Shown here one piece after another: positions 27,234-35,337 of a stretch of DNA of 64,000 nt (within the stretch, counting starts at the first letter, position 1; each line of letters starts with the position of its first letter). Origin of the DNA: Fibrobacter succinogenes (GTDB lineage Bacteria; Fibrobacterota; Fibrobacteria; Fibrobacterales; Fibrobacteraceae); contig CADCGB010000013.1 in NCBI GenBank assembly GCA_902800815.1, forward strand, positions 29,413 through 93,412, read 5' to 3'. Below the pieces are notes generated by a model. It ran no database searches. It was not told the origin of the DNA and saw only the letters and a list, made by a program, of their open reading frames with translations. The translations under genes were made by a program, and so were the position numbers.

Positions 27234-28121
27234 ATGACAAATTTATGGTGTCATCCTGGAAGGAGCCGCAGGCGACTGATAGGATCCATTGCGTTTCTTT
27301 GCGCGGCGATCCTTGTCGCTTGTAGCGACGACGGCAGCGATTTCGCGACGAAGCCTTCGGGCGAATCTTCCTCGATTAAGTCCAGCAGTTCGGTGAACTC
27401 TTCGGGTTCTGAAGATAAAGGGAATCGGTGTGATATCGAAACTGACAAGAACTGTATGAAAGACCGCCGCGACGGTCAAACCTACAGGACCGTTACAATC
27501 GGCGATCAGGTGTGGATGGCGGAGAACCTCAACTATGCGTACATAGATATTCCCTATAGCTATAGCAATCGCCTTGGTAGAGTCATTTATTCTGATTCAA
27601 CTAGCTGGTGCTACGACAACATTCCTGCCAACTGCGCTGAGTATGGTCGCCTATATACCTGGGCGGCTGCCATGGATAGCGTGGGTGTCTGGAGTACAAA
27701 CGGCAAGGACTGTGGCCTTGGCACGATATGCTCGCCGACAATCCCTGTGCGTGGAATATGCCCCGAGGGATGGCACCTGCCTAGCAATGAGGAATGGGAA
27801 ACATTGTTCACTGCAGTTGGGGGTATGTCGGTTGCTGGTACAAAACTCAAGTCTATGTCTGGATGGTCTAAGAGTGGCAACGGCACGGATGAATTCGGCT
27901 TCAAGGCGCTTCCTGCAGGATTTCGTTATGATGACAAAGAGCTTTTTGACGGAAAGGGCGTGGAGCTGCACTTATGGAGCTCTACAGAGTACGAAGGTCC
28001 TACGGAGGATGAGGGAAAATTTGTGTCCGGAATTTCCTGGACCTATGCTTACGATCATGCATATCGAAATGACAAAAGAGAAAAGAACTCCGCGTTCTCC
28101 GTCCGTTGCGTGAAGGACTAA
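27234..28121 (+). CDS. Lipoprotein with one Fibrobacter major paralogous domain
   Basis: This 295-residue lipoprotein has one TIGR02145-type domain (residues about 75-295: RRDGQTYRTVTIGD, VWMAENLNYAY, GRLYTWAAAMD, ICPEGWHLPS, FSVRCVKD). It is the second copy in a tandem duplication and has only one domain where the first copy has two. Codons 5-19 derive from a palindromic repeat, giving an arginine-rich signal n-region (HPGRSRRRLIGS) before the hydrophobic core and the lipobox ILVAC. AAGGAGG precedes ATG 27234. Confidence 0.78.
   Translation: MTNLWCHPGRSRRRLIGSIAFLCAAILVACSDDGSDFATKPSGESSSIKSSSSVNSSGSEDKGNRCDIETDKNCMKDRRDGQTYRTVTIGDQVWMAENLNYAYIDIPYSYSNRLGRVIYSDSTSWCYDNIPANCAEYGRLYTWAAAMDSVGVWSTNGKDCGLGTICSPTIPVRGICPEGWHLPSNEEWETLFTAVGGMSVAGTKLKSMSGWSKSGNGTDEFGFKALPAGFRYDDKELFDGKGVELHLWSSTEYEGPTEDEGKFVSGISWTYAYDHAYRNDKREKNSAFSVRCVKD
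27250..27288 (+). repeat. Palindromic-type repeat inside a signal peptide
   Basis: The 39-bp segment starts TGTCATCCTGGAAGGAGC and ends CTGATAGGATCC. It matches the element at 30830-30866 apart from a few bases and a 2-bp length difference. It occupies exactly 13 codons, so it does not disturb the frame. Confidence 0.75.
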
Positions 28122-28138
28122 TTCTATATTTGCCCGCG

Positions 28139-28969
28139 ATGAAAATTCTGTTCACAGACCTTGACGGCACGCTCCTGACCGACGACAAGCGCATCTCTGA
28201 AACCGACATGCGCTCTATCCGCATGATGATCGATGCGGGCCACAAGTTCGTGATGACTACAGGCCGGCCGCTCACGAGCGTCAAGCAACTGGCGGAGCAG
28301 TACGGGTTCCTGGAGCCGGGATTTTTCCTCGTGAGTTTCAACGGCGGGCTCATCTACGATTGCGGCGAAAAGAAGCCGATTCTCACACGCTACATTCCCG
28401 TCGACGAAGTCAAGGCCATCATGGATGCCGCGCACGCCCGCGGGATGCACGCGCACACCTACTCGGGCGACCTCGTTGTCTCGGAATACGAGACGGAGCA
28501 GCTCAAGACGTATTGTCGCCTGATGAAGATGGATTACATGGTGGTGAAGGACATCCGCGAGTATTACGGCGAGTTCGTGAATGTCGTGGTGAAGCCCCCC
28601 ATCAAGGTGAACATCATTACTCCCTTCGAACATTCTGGTCTCGTGGATTTCCGCACCGAGATGCGGAAGACTACCGAGGGCAAGCTTTTCGACGTTTTCA
28701 GCAAGCCCGAGATGCTCGAGTTTTCGCACATGCAGAGCAACAAGGGCGATGCGGTGAAGTTCATGGCGGATTTTTACAAGGTGCCGATTGCCGATACGAT
28801 TGCGGTGGGCGACGAAGAGAACGATTGCCCGATGATCGAGGCGGCGGGTGTCGGTGTCGCGATGGCGAACGCTTCGCCGGTGGCGAAGGACATTGCCGAT
28901 TACGTGACGGTAAACGACAATAACCATTCGGGAATTACCGAGGTTATCGAGAAGTTCGTGCTTGGCTAG
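28139..28969 (+). CDS. Cof-type HAD-superfamily phosphatase
   Basis: This 276-residue phosphatase of the Cof/IIB subclass has motif I DLDGTL (D7, D9), motif II TTGRP, a cap domain in the middle and motif IV GDEENDCPMIEAAG. Such enzymes hydrolyse sugar phosphates or similar small molecules; the substrate is not readable. ATG 28139 was chosen because the upstream in-frame extension belongs to the preceding gene. TATATT ends 8 nt before the ATG and there is no Shine-Dalgarno site. A truncated copy of its 5' end lies at 26957. Confidence 0.88.
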   Translation: MKILFTDLDGTLLTDDKRISETDMRSIRMMIDAGHKFVMTTGRPLTSVKQLAEQYGFLEPGFFLVSFNGGLIYDCGEKKPILTRYIPVDEVKAIMDAAHARGMHAHTYSGDLVVSEYETEQLKTYCRLMKMDYMVVKDIREYYGEFVNVVVKPPIKVNIITPFEHSGLVDFRTEMRKTTEGKLFDVFSKPEMLEFSHMQSNKGDAVKFMADFYKVPIADTIAVGDEENDCPMIEAAGVGVAMANASPVAKDIADYVTVNDNNHSGITEVIEKFVLG

Positions 28970-28981
28970 GGATAGAAAAAT

Positions 28982-29575
28982 ATGCCATACATTTATAGGA
29001 TTGTTCTTGTAGTTCTCGCCTGTGCTGCAATCACTGTGGCGGACCCCATAAAAGGCAAGATGAGGGATCCGCGCGATGGAAAAATGTACAGAACGATCTC
29101 GTTCAATAGACCGGATGACGAACTTTGGACATGGATGACCGAGCCCTTGGGCGGTGATACTGTTCATTATATGTACAAGGATGTGGGAATTGTCTGTCCC
29201 GATGGTTGGCGACTTCCAACCCTGATGGAATCTTTGTTTTTGATAGATGTCTTGGAAGGCGAAAAGACTGAAATATACTCATCATCTTTCAAATTTTCTG
29301 TGGATCTACAAAATGCGAAGAAATATGATTTGCTTTCTAACATATTTTTTGTTACATCTGACGGTTATGCAGTCGCGATTGAAATAGATCCTGAAAAGAG
29401 CAAGATGGGCGAAATCACGATTTTCAATATTGAATATTTCTCGAGAATGATGATGCGATTCTTTTCTAAAATTACACAGAAACCTGAAATGACCCCGGAA
29501 AGATTTGCTCAATCAGTTGATGAAACTCCGTTTCAAGTCCACTGTGTCAAACGGACGGAATTACGTAAGAAGTAG
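28982..29575 (+). CDS. Diverged secreted protein of the paralogous-domain family
   Basis: This 197-residue protein has a cleavable signal peptide (IVLVVLACAAITVA) and no clear lipobox. It keeps only fragments of the TIGR02145 pattern: RDGKMYRTISF, WTWMTEPLGGD in place of WMAENL, IVCPDGWRLP and FQVHCVKR. The central part is replaced by unrelated, AT-richer sequence. It may be a decaying or neofunctionalised relative of the lipoproteins just upstream. It lies 12 bp after the HAD gene. Confidence 0.6.
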   Translation: MPYIYRIVLVVLACAAITVADPIKGKMRDPRDGKMYRTISFNRPDDELWTWMTEPLGGDTVHYMYKDVGIVCPDGWRLPTLMESLFLIDVLEGEKTEIYSSSFKFSVDLQNAKKYDLLSNIFFVTSDGYAVAIEIDPEKSKMGEITIFNIEYFSRMMMRFFSKITQKPEMTPERFAQSVDETPFQVHCVKRTELRKK

Positions 29576-29610
29576 TTTTTTTTTCTATCTTTTGCGCTAG
29601 AGGTTTTACT

Positions 29611-30525
29611 ATGAAATTCTTTGTGACGGGTGTAGGTGGCCAATTGGGCCACGACGTGATGAATGAACTCGCCAAGCATGGGCATACGGGCGTGGGCTCG
29701 GACATGGCTCCCGCTTACAGCGGTGTTGCCGACGGTTCTGCCGTGACGACGATGCCCTACGTGCAGTTGGACATTACGGATGCTGCGGCTGTCGAGAAGG
29801 CTATTTCTGAAGTGAACCCGGATGCGGTGATTCACTGTGCGGCATGGACGGCCGTGGATATGGCCGAAGACGATGCGAACGTGGCGAAGGTCCGTGCGGT
29901 GAACGCGGGCGGCACGCAGAATATCGCGAATGCTTGCAAGAAACTCGGCTGCAAGATGACTTACATTAGCACGGACTACGTGTTTGACGGCCAGGGCACG
30001 GAACCCTGGAAGCCCGACTGCAAGGATTACAAGCCTCTGAACGTTTACGGCCAGACCAAGCTCGAAGGCGAACTCGCCGTGAGCGGGACTCTCGAAAAGT
30101 ACTTTATTGTGCGTATCGCCTGGGTGTTCGGCCTCAATGGCAAGAACTTCATCAAGACGATGCTCAACGTGGGCAAGACTCACGACACCGTACGCGTGGT
30201 GAACGACCAGATTGGCACGCCGACATACACGCTCGACCTTTCGCGCCTGCTTATCGACATGAACGAGACCGAAAAGTACGGCTACTACCACGCTACGAAC
30301 GAGGGCGGGTTCATCAGCTGGTACGACTTTACCTGCGAAATCTACAAGCAGGCCGGCATGGCAACGAAGGTGGTGCCTGTGACGACCGCGGAATACGGCC
30401 TCAGCAAGGCGGCGCGTCCGTTCAATAGCCGTTTAGACAAGAGCAAGCTCGTGGAAGCCGGTTTCAAGCCGCTCCCCACATGGCAGGATGCCCTCGCTCG
30501 TTACTTGAAGGAAATTGGGGGCTAG
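29611..30525 (+). CDS. RmlD-like dTDP-4-dehydrorhamnose reductase
   Basis: This 304-residue SDR carries TGVGGQLGHDV at the NADPH site, CAAWTAVDMAEDD, ISTDYVFDG and the catalytic YGQTK motif. These are the marks of RmlD, which makes dTDP-L-rhamnose for cell-surface polysaccharides. No other rml genes are nearby. GAGG precedes ATG 29611 at 8 nt. A 2-bp gap separates it from the next small gene. Confidence 0.85.
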   Translation: MKFFVTGVGGQLGHDVMNELAKHGHTGVGSDMAPAYSGVADGSAVTTMPYVQLDITDAAAVEKAISEVNPDAVIHCAAWTAVDMAEDDANVAKVRAVNAGGTQNIANACKKLGCKMTYISTDYVFDGQGTEPWKPDCKDYKPLNVYGQTKLEGELAVSGTLEKYFIVRIAWVFGLNGKNFIKTMLNVGKTHDTVRVVNDQIGTPTYTLDLSRLLIDMNETEKYGYYHATNEGGFISWYDFTCEIYKQAGMATKVVPVTTAEYGLSKAARPFNSRLDKSKLVEAGFKPLPTWQDALARYLKEIGG

Positions 30526-30527
30526 CG

Positions 30528-30668
30528 ATGGAAGAGAAGAAGACCTACCGCGAGGTGATGCCCGGGGAACTCCCGTGCGAAGTGCCGGAATGTGACGGCG
30601 TGATGGTCGTCGATCCCGACAATAGCTACAAGCTCACCTGCGACAAGTGCGGACATATTAAGGAATGA
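30528..30668 (+). CDS. 46-residue zinc-ribbon protein
   Basis: MEEKKTYREVMPGELP is followed by CEVPEC and CDKCGH, two cysteine pairs typical of a zinc ribbon. ATG 30528 was chosen because it follows the rhamnose gene stop by 2 bp, and its own stop overlaps the helicase start (ATGA). The protein could bind nucleic acid or act with the helicase, but this is inferred from coupling only. Confidence 0.6.
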   Translation: MEEKKTYREVMPGELPCEVPECDGVMVVDPDNSYKLTCDKCGHIKE

Positions 30669-33600
30669 CGCTGAAAATCACCTATCCTGAACTTCCTGTT
30701 GTTGAACATCGGGAAGAGTTTTTCGAGATGCTCGAGAAGCATCAGGTGGTGATTGTCAAGGCAGATACCGGTTCCGGCAAGTCGACGCAGTTGCCCAAAT
30801 TCCTTTTGGAGTGGTATACTTGTAAAGGATGTCATTCTGGAGGGAGCGAAGCGACCGATAGAATCCAAGAGCACATGGACCCTATCGCCGCGCAGCAGCA
30901 TCAGGATGACAAGGTAGCTTTTAAAATCGGTGTCACGGAACCTCGCAGGCTTGCGGCGATTTCCATTGCAGACCGCCTGCGTGAAGAATTGAACGACGAG
31001 ACGCTCGTCTCTACGAAGATTCGCTTTTGGGAGCAGGGCCAGAGCGACGCCCCCATCAAGGTGATGACGGACGGTATCCTGTTGCAGGAATTCCGCCGCG
31101 ACAGGCTCTTTAGGCAGTATTCAGCCATCGTGATTGACGAAGCGCATGAACGCTCGCTGAACATCGATATTTTGCTCGGCATTTTCAAGACGGTTTTGCA
31201 GGCTCGTCCGGAATTCAAATTGATTGTTGCTTCCGCGACGCTCGATGCGAAACTCTTTGAGGAATTTTACGATAACAGTTGCGTGCTGGAAGCCGAGGGA
31301 AGAACTTTCCCGGTAGAAGTCGAGTATTATTTCAACGGCAGCAGTGTCATCCTGAGCGGAACGCGAAGCGCGGAGTCGAAGGATCTACGAGACATCTCCG
31401 GCAAGGGCGATTCCGGCTTGCTCGACGAGGCGCGCGATGCGATTCTTGACCTGGAAACGCGCCATCGCGACCACCTGCTTTGTTTTTTACCGACGGAACG
31501 CGATATCCAGGATTTGGCGGGCGAGCTCGCGCATGAACTGGACTCTGCGACGTTCGATATTCTCCCGCTTTACGGGCGCATGAGCCCCGATGAACAGCGC
31601 CGCATCTTCAGGCATACGGAAAAGACTCGCGTGGTGCTCGCGACGAACATCGCGGAAACTTCGCTCACGATTCCGGGAATCGCCTACGTGGTCGATACGG
31701 GTACGGCCCGCATCTCGCGCTACAACGCGCAGTCTCGAATCCAGGGGTTGCCTGTCGAGGATATCTCGAAGGCGAGTGCCCGGCAGCGCACAGGGCGTGC
31801 GGGGCGCGTAAAGCCTGGTGTTTGCATACGCCTTTATTCTCCCGAAGATTTCGAGAAGCGAGACGAGTTTACGGAGCCGGAAATCCGGCGGAGTAATCTC
31901 GCGAACGTGGTCTTGCAACTGCGTAGTCTCGGGCTGGAACTCGAAAACTTCCCGTTTTTGCAGTCGCCACCGCATTCGGCATTCCGCGGCGCGTACAAGA
32001 CGCTTTTTGAACTCGGTGCGTTGACCGCCGATAACGCCAGCGGGCATGTGACTAAGCTTGGCCGCGAAATGACGCGCCTCCCGATGGACGTGGCGCTCTC
32101 GGCAGTGCTCCTGCGGGCGCGTGATGCCGGCGTATTGCAACCTGCGTTGATTGTCTGCTCGGCCTTGAGCATCCAGGATCCGCGCGTGGTGCCGAGCGAA
32201 GAACCCGAACGCACCCGCATTCGTCAACTGCACCGCAAGTTCGCGGGCCACAAGAGCGATTTCCTCACGTTCATCTGCATGTGGAACGCCTTCTGCGCTG
32301 AATGGGATGGCAAGACCTGGAACAAATTGCGCAAGTTCTGCGACAAGAACAGCCTTCACTTTTTGCGGTGCCGCGAATGGATTGATCTGTACGAACAGTT
32401 TGGGCGCATCCTCGACGTGAAATTTGAGAATCGCGTATGCCCGCTTGACAGTTTCCATCGCGACAATTTGCACATCGCCTTGCTTTCGGGATTCCTGGGC
32501 GGCATTGCGCTGCGTGATTTGGAAAACGGCTGCTACCGCCTGGTGAGCGGGCGCGAGACGCACGTTTTTCCGGGCAGTGATCTTTACGGCAAGAGTGCGG
32601 AATGGCTTTTTAGCGCCGAGGTGCGCGAGACGAGCCGCATCTTCCTCAACAAGGCCGCCGAAATCAAGCCCGAATGGATTATGCAGGTGGCGGAACCCTT
32701 CTGCACGCGCCGCTGGTATGCGCCCACGTGGAACCAGGAACGTGGTTTTGTGGAAGCGGTGGAGGAGGTGAGTTTCCGTGGGCTCGTAATCAGCCGCGGC
32801 CACCGCGTGGATTACGCCCGCGTGAACCCTAATGAATGTGCCGAGATTTTCTGGCGCGAAGCCGTAGTGCTTGGTCAGATGGCGCGCCCGTTTGCCTTCA
32901 TGACGCATAACGAACGCGTTGTCGAGGATTTGCACGCATTGGAAGCCCGCAAGCGCCAATTCGGGCTTGCTCCGAGCGAGGATGCCTTGGTGGATTATTA
33001 CGTGCGGATTGCGCATGAGGTGAATTCCATCAAGACGCTCAAGGACTACATCCGTGAACATACGGACCAGTTCCTGAAATTTGATGCGAAGTTCTGGCTG
33101 GACCAGAGCGAAACGGGTGTAAGTTATACGGATTCGGGTTTCAGCAACCGCGCTTTCGATGCCCTGGCGAAGGGCAACAAAAAGAATACGGAAAAACCGC
33201 AGGAACCCACTCTCGGCGGATCCCTTGAACAGTTCCGCATCGAAGGTCTCGATGGTTCTAGCTGTATGTTGATGGGCGAGATGGTTTTCGATGCGATGCG
33301 CGACTGCGACGGCATCACGCTTGACCTGCCTTACGACATGCTCCCGCAGGTGACGCCTGCGACGCTTGCGCTCTCGATTCACCAGTGGCGCGAGTGGATG
33401 GCGGAATCCATTATCCGCGAGATGCCCAAGGCCGCAAAAAAGCAACTGGAAGGCCGCCGCACGTTTATTGACGACGCCTTCTGTGACAAGCTCAAGGCGA
33501 ACCCGCACAAGGCTCCGCTATTCAGCCTCTATGAGGTATTCTCCGAAATCAAGCAACTCGATTGCGACATCCCGACGGTTACGCCCGAAAAGGAAAACCA

Positions 33601-34648
33601 CCTGCGGGTTCATGCGAGAATCTTCAAGCAGGGCTTTGCGGAAAAGTTTGCTGTCGAAATCAATCCCGAATGGGGGAGTTTCCGGCTTTTTGCGGCGGTG
33701 CGCCCTGTCCTCGTGACGTTCGGTATCGATTTTGCTCTTGGCGATATGCGCTTTGGCTGGCGCTTGGGCGAGTCTGCGCTCATGACTCCGGCAGAATCCG
33801 CCTTCTGGCAGGCCTTCCGCAAGCGCGTGGTGGTTCGGCAGGCTCACCAACCTGGCAAGGTCACTGAGCCAGCCGAAGTGACCGATGCTTCCTCCACCCT
33901 CATTGTCGACCGTCTGAACATGCTCGAGACGGGTGGCCTCTATTCCGATGATTTCAAAACCGCGCTCAAATCGTGGGTCTTGAAGTCGCTCACTGCAGAC
34001 AATCTAGATGCAAACCGCTGCGTGCGTTTCTCGGGCCTCGAGTATTCCCGCGGCAAGAAGATCCGCGACTTCAGGAACCTAGCCGCGACGACCCGCAGTG
34101 AGGACGAGGTAGTTCGCCTTGCCCTGGTGCGTGCAACCTACGAATCGGCGCTACTCGGGGCCGAAGCCTTTGTGAATTTCTGGGATGTTCTCCGTGAGTT
34201 CTCGGTCGCGATGCGTCAGGGCGATGACCATGCCCGCGATACCATTGCCGCGCTTATGGCAAGGAACAAGTCTATCTCGAAAATTGTCGCGCTCTATTCC
34301 CCGGATAGGAATAATACTTTGTTCGAAAGACTTGCCGTGCTCGGCGCGGTCAAAACCGACAATGACAAGATAGACCTCTCAGTCAAGGACCTCCGCGAAA
34401 AGTTCCGTCCCTTCCTCAAGGCGCGCTTTATGAAGGACCACGAGCTCAAAAATGCCCGCGAAATCCTCTCGAAGATGGAGCGCATGCCGCAGGATGACCC
34501 GGAATATCCGGAGCTCTACCTGCAGGCCTCGGCGATGCTCGAGGACTTCGAAATCCTCAGGTTCAAGCGCAAGGGCGACGATGCTGAGGATACTATCGAG
34601 GAAGATAGCCTCGCCAAGCTTAAAAACCGCTTCGGACGGATAAAGTAA
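30665..34648 (+). CDS. hrpA: DEAH-box ATP-dependent RNA helicase HrpA
   Basis: This 1,327-residue protein matches HrpA in length and order: Walker A ADTGSGKST (K39), the DEAH box in VIDEAHERS near residue 157, SATLD, then TNIAETSLTIPGI and QRTGRAGR in the second RecA fold. A long C-terminal region of the DUF3418 type completes it. Three in-frame insertions correspond to palindromic repeats: residues about 56-82 between motifs I and Ia, about 227-242, and about 1056-1071. None creates a stop. The start overlaps the zinc-ribbon gene (ATGA). RNA remodelling is the expected role; whether all insertions are tolerated in a functional enzyme is inferred from the open frame. Confidence 0.88.
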   Translation: MTLKITYPELPVVEHREEFFEMLEKHQVVIVKADTGSGKSTQLPKFLLEWYTCKGCHSGGSEATDRIQEHMDPIAAQQHQDDKVAFKIGVTEPRRLAAISIADRLREELNDETLVSTKIRFWEQGQSDAPIKVMTDGILLQEFRRDRLFRQYSAIVIDEAHERSLNIDILLGIFKTVLQARPEFKLIVASATLDAKLFEEFYDNSCVLEAEGRTFPVEVEYYFNGSSVILSGTRSAESKDLRDISGKGDSGLLDEARDAILDLETRHRDHLLCFLPTERDIQDLAGELAHELDSATFDILPLYGRMSPDEQRRIFRHTEKTRVVLATNIAETSLTIPGIAYVVDTGTARISRYNAQSRIQGLPVEDISKASARQRTGRAGRVKPGVCIRLYSPEDFEKRDEFTEPEIRRSNLANVVLQLRSLGLELENFPFLQSPPHSAFRGAYKTLFELGALTADNASGHVTKLGREMTRLPMDVALSAVLLRARDAGVLQPALIVCSALSIQDPRVVPSEEPERTRIRQLHRKFAGHKSDFLTFICMWNAFCAEWDGKTWNKLRKFCDKNSLHFLRCREWIDLYEQFGRILDVKFENRVCPLDSFHRDNLHIALLSGFLGGIALRDLENGCYRLVSGRETHVFPGSDLYGKSAEWLFSAEVRETSRIFLNKAAEIKPEWIMQVAEPFCTRRWYAPTWNQERGFVEAVEEVSFRGLVISRGHRVDYARVNPNECAEIFWREAVVLGQMARPFAFMTHNERVVEDLHALEARKRQFGLAPSEDALVDYYVRIAHEVNSIKTLKDYIREHTDQFLKFDAKFWLDQSETGVSYTDSGFSNRAFDALAKGNKKNTEKPQEPTLGGSLEQFRIEGLDGSSCMLMGEMVFDAMRDCDGITLDLPYDMLPQVTPATLALSIHQWREWMAESIIREMPKAAKKQLEGRRTFIDDAFCDKLKANPHKAPLFSLYEVFSEIKQLDCDIPTVTPEKENHLRVHARIFKQGFAEKFAVEINPEWGSFRLFAAVRPVLVTFGIDFALGDMRFGWRLGESALMTPAESAFWQAFRKRVVVRQAHQPGKVTEPAEVTDASSTLIVDRLNMLETGGLYSDDFKTALKSWVLKSLTADNLDANRCVRFSGLEYSRGKKIRDFRNLAATTRSEDEVVRLALVRATYESALLGAEAFVNFWDVLREFSVAMRQGDDHARDTIAALMARNKSISKIVALYSPDRNNTLFERLAVLGAVKTDNDKIDLSVKDLREKFRPFLKARFMKDHELKNAREILSKMERMPQDDPEYPELYLQASAMLEDFEILRFKRKGDDAEDTIEEDSLAKLKNRFGRIK
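30830..30911 (+). repeat. Inverted pair of palindromic repeats in hrpA
   Basis: The left arm starts TGTCATTCTGGAGGGAGC and ends CGATAGAATCC (30830-30866). The right arm runs inversely from GGACCCTATCG to CAGGATGACA (30877-30911). The two arms are spaced by 10 bp, as in REPIN-type doublets. The unit encodes an extra stretch in the helicase without breaking the frame. Confidence 0.75.
31345..31392 (+). repeat. Second palindromic-type repeat in hrpA
   Basis: The segment starts TGTCATCCTGAGCGGAACGC and ends GAAGGATCTACGAGA. The TGTCATCCTG start is shared with the copies at 27250 and 30830. It encodes SVILSGTRSAESKDLRD in frame. Confidence 0.7.
33831..33883 (+). repeat. Third palindromic repeat in hrpA
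   Basis: TTCGGCAGGCTCA (33834-33846) faces TGAGCCAGCCGAA (33865-33877), a 13-bp inverted repeat with one mismatch. It contains GGTCACTGAGCC, a motif I associate with intergenic palindromes in many bacteria. It encodes RQAHQPGKVTEPAEVT in frame. Confidence 0.7.
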
Positions 34649-34683
34649 GCCCCGCGCGCCAAACTAGGGCGGCTCGGCCATGC

Positions 34684-34728
34684 CAACGCAATAGTTGCGT
34701 TGTCGCGGCTCTCGCCTTTTTCTACATT
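34684..34728 (+). promoter_or_regulatory. Hairpin and promoter before the riboflavin operon
   Basis: CAACGCAA/TTGCGTTG (34684-34702) is a perfect hairpin that may end the hrpA transcript. TTGTCG (34700-34705), 17 bp, TACATT (34723-34728) forms a fair sigma-70 promoter whose start point would fall at or next to the ribE ATG 34738. No FMN riboswitch was seen. Confidence 0.5.
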
Positions 34729-34737
34729 TGTCCCCGT

Positions 34738-35337
34738 ATGTTTACGGGAATTATTCAATCTACCGGCGAAATCGTCTCGATAGAGTCTCGAGGTGATGCG
34801 CTCTCAATGCGCCTCAAGTCGCCGGGATTTTTCAAGAATTGCAAACTGGGCGACAGCGTCGCGAACGACGGTGTGTGCCTTTCCATTGAATCTTGTACCG
34901 AAGATGAAGCCACTTTTTGTCTGATGCACCAGACGGTCGAAAATACCGCCTTCAAGCAGGCTGCGGTCGGGAAATTGGTCAATCTGGAACTTCCGTGCCG
35001 TGCCGATAGCTTTATGGGCGGGCATTTTGTGATGGGCCATGTGGACTGCATTACCGAGGTTATCCAGGTGACTCCGCGCGAAACGGGCGTGGAAGTCGAC
35101 CTGAAGATGCCTGCGGACCTCAAGCGCTACATTATCCGCCGCGGTTCCATCTCCTTGAACGGCATCAGCCTTACGGTGGCCGAGAAGTTCGAGGATTCCA
35201 TCCGCGTGTGCATCATCCCCGAGACGCTTGCCCGCACGAACCTGCGCAACTGGGTTGCCGGGACCATCGTGAACGTGGAAGTCGACATGCTCGGCAAGTA
35301 CATTGAAAATTATCTGAAGGAACGTGACCTTGCTTAA
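34738..35337 (+). CDS. ribE: Riboflavin synthase alpha chain
   Basis: The 199-residue protein joins two molecules of 6,7-dimethyl-8-ribityllumazine to give riboflavin. Its two lumazine-binding repeats are visible: [16 protein letters not shown] at the N-terminus with [10 protein letters not shown], and a second half from about residue 98 with [12 protein letters not shown]. The length is normal. No Shine-Dalgarno site is present; a -10 element lies 9 nt upstream, so the transcript may be leaderless. It heads the rib operon, overlapping ribBA by 14 bp. Confidence 0.93.
   Translation: MFTGIIQSTGEIVSIESRGDALSMRLKSPGFFKNCKLGDSVANDGVCLSIESCTEDEATFCLMHQTVENTAFKQAAVGKLVNLELPCRADSFMGGHFVMGHVDCITEVIQVTPRETGVEVDLKMPADLKRYIIRRGSISLNGISLTVAEKFEDSIRVCIIPETLARTNLRNWVAGTIVNVEVDMLGKYIENYLKERDLA

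Noticed and set aside
26948..27325. 125-codon frame starting with the HAD motif
   Set aside because: It is a chimera of two truncated gene ends followed by promoter DNA, not a functional gene.
31487..33508. 673-codon open frame opposite hrpA
   Set aside because: The helicase motifs on the plus strand are unambiguous; the antisense translation shows no domain.
34649..34737. FMN riboswitch before the riboflavin operon
   Set aside because: The conserved FMN-element blocks are absent; only a short hairpin and a promoter are visible.
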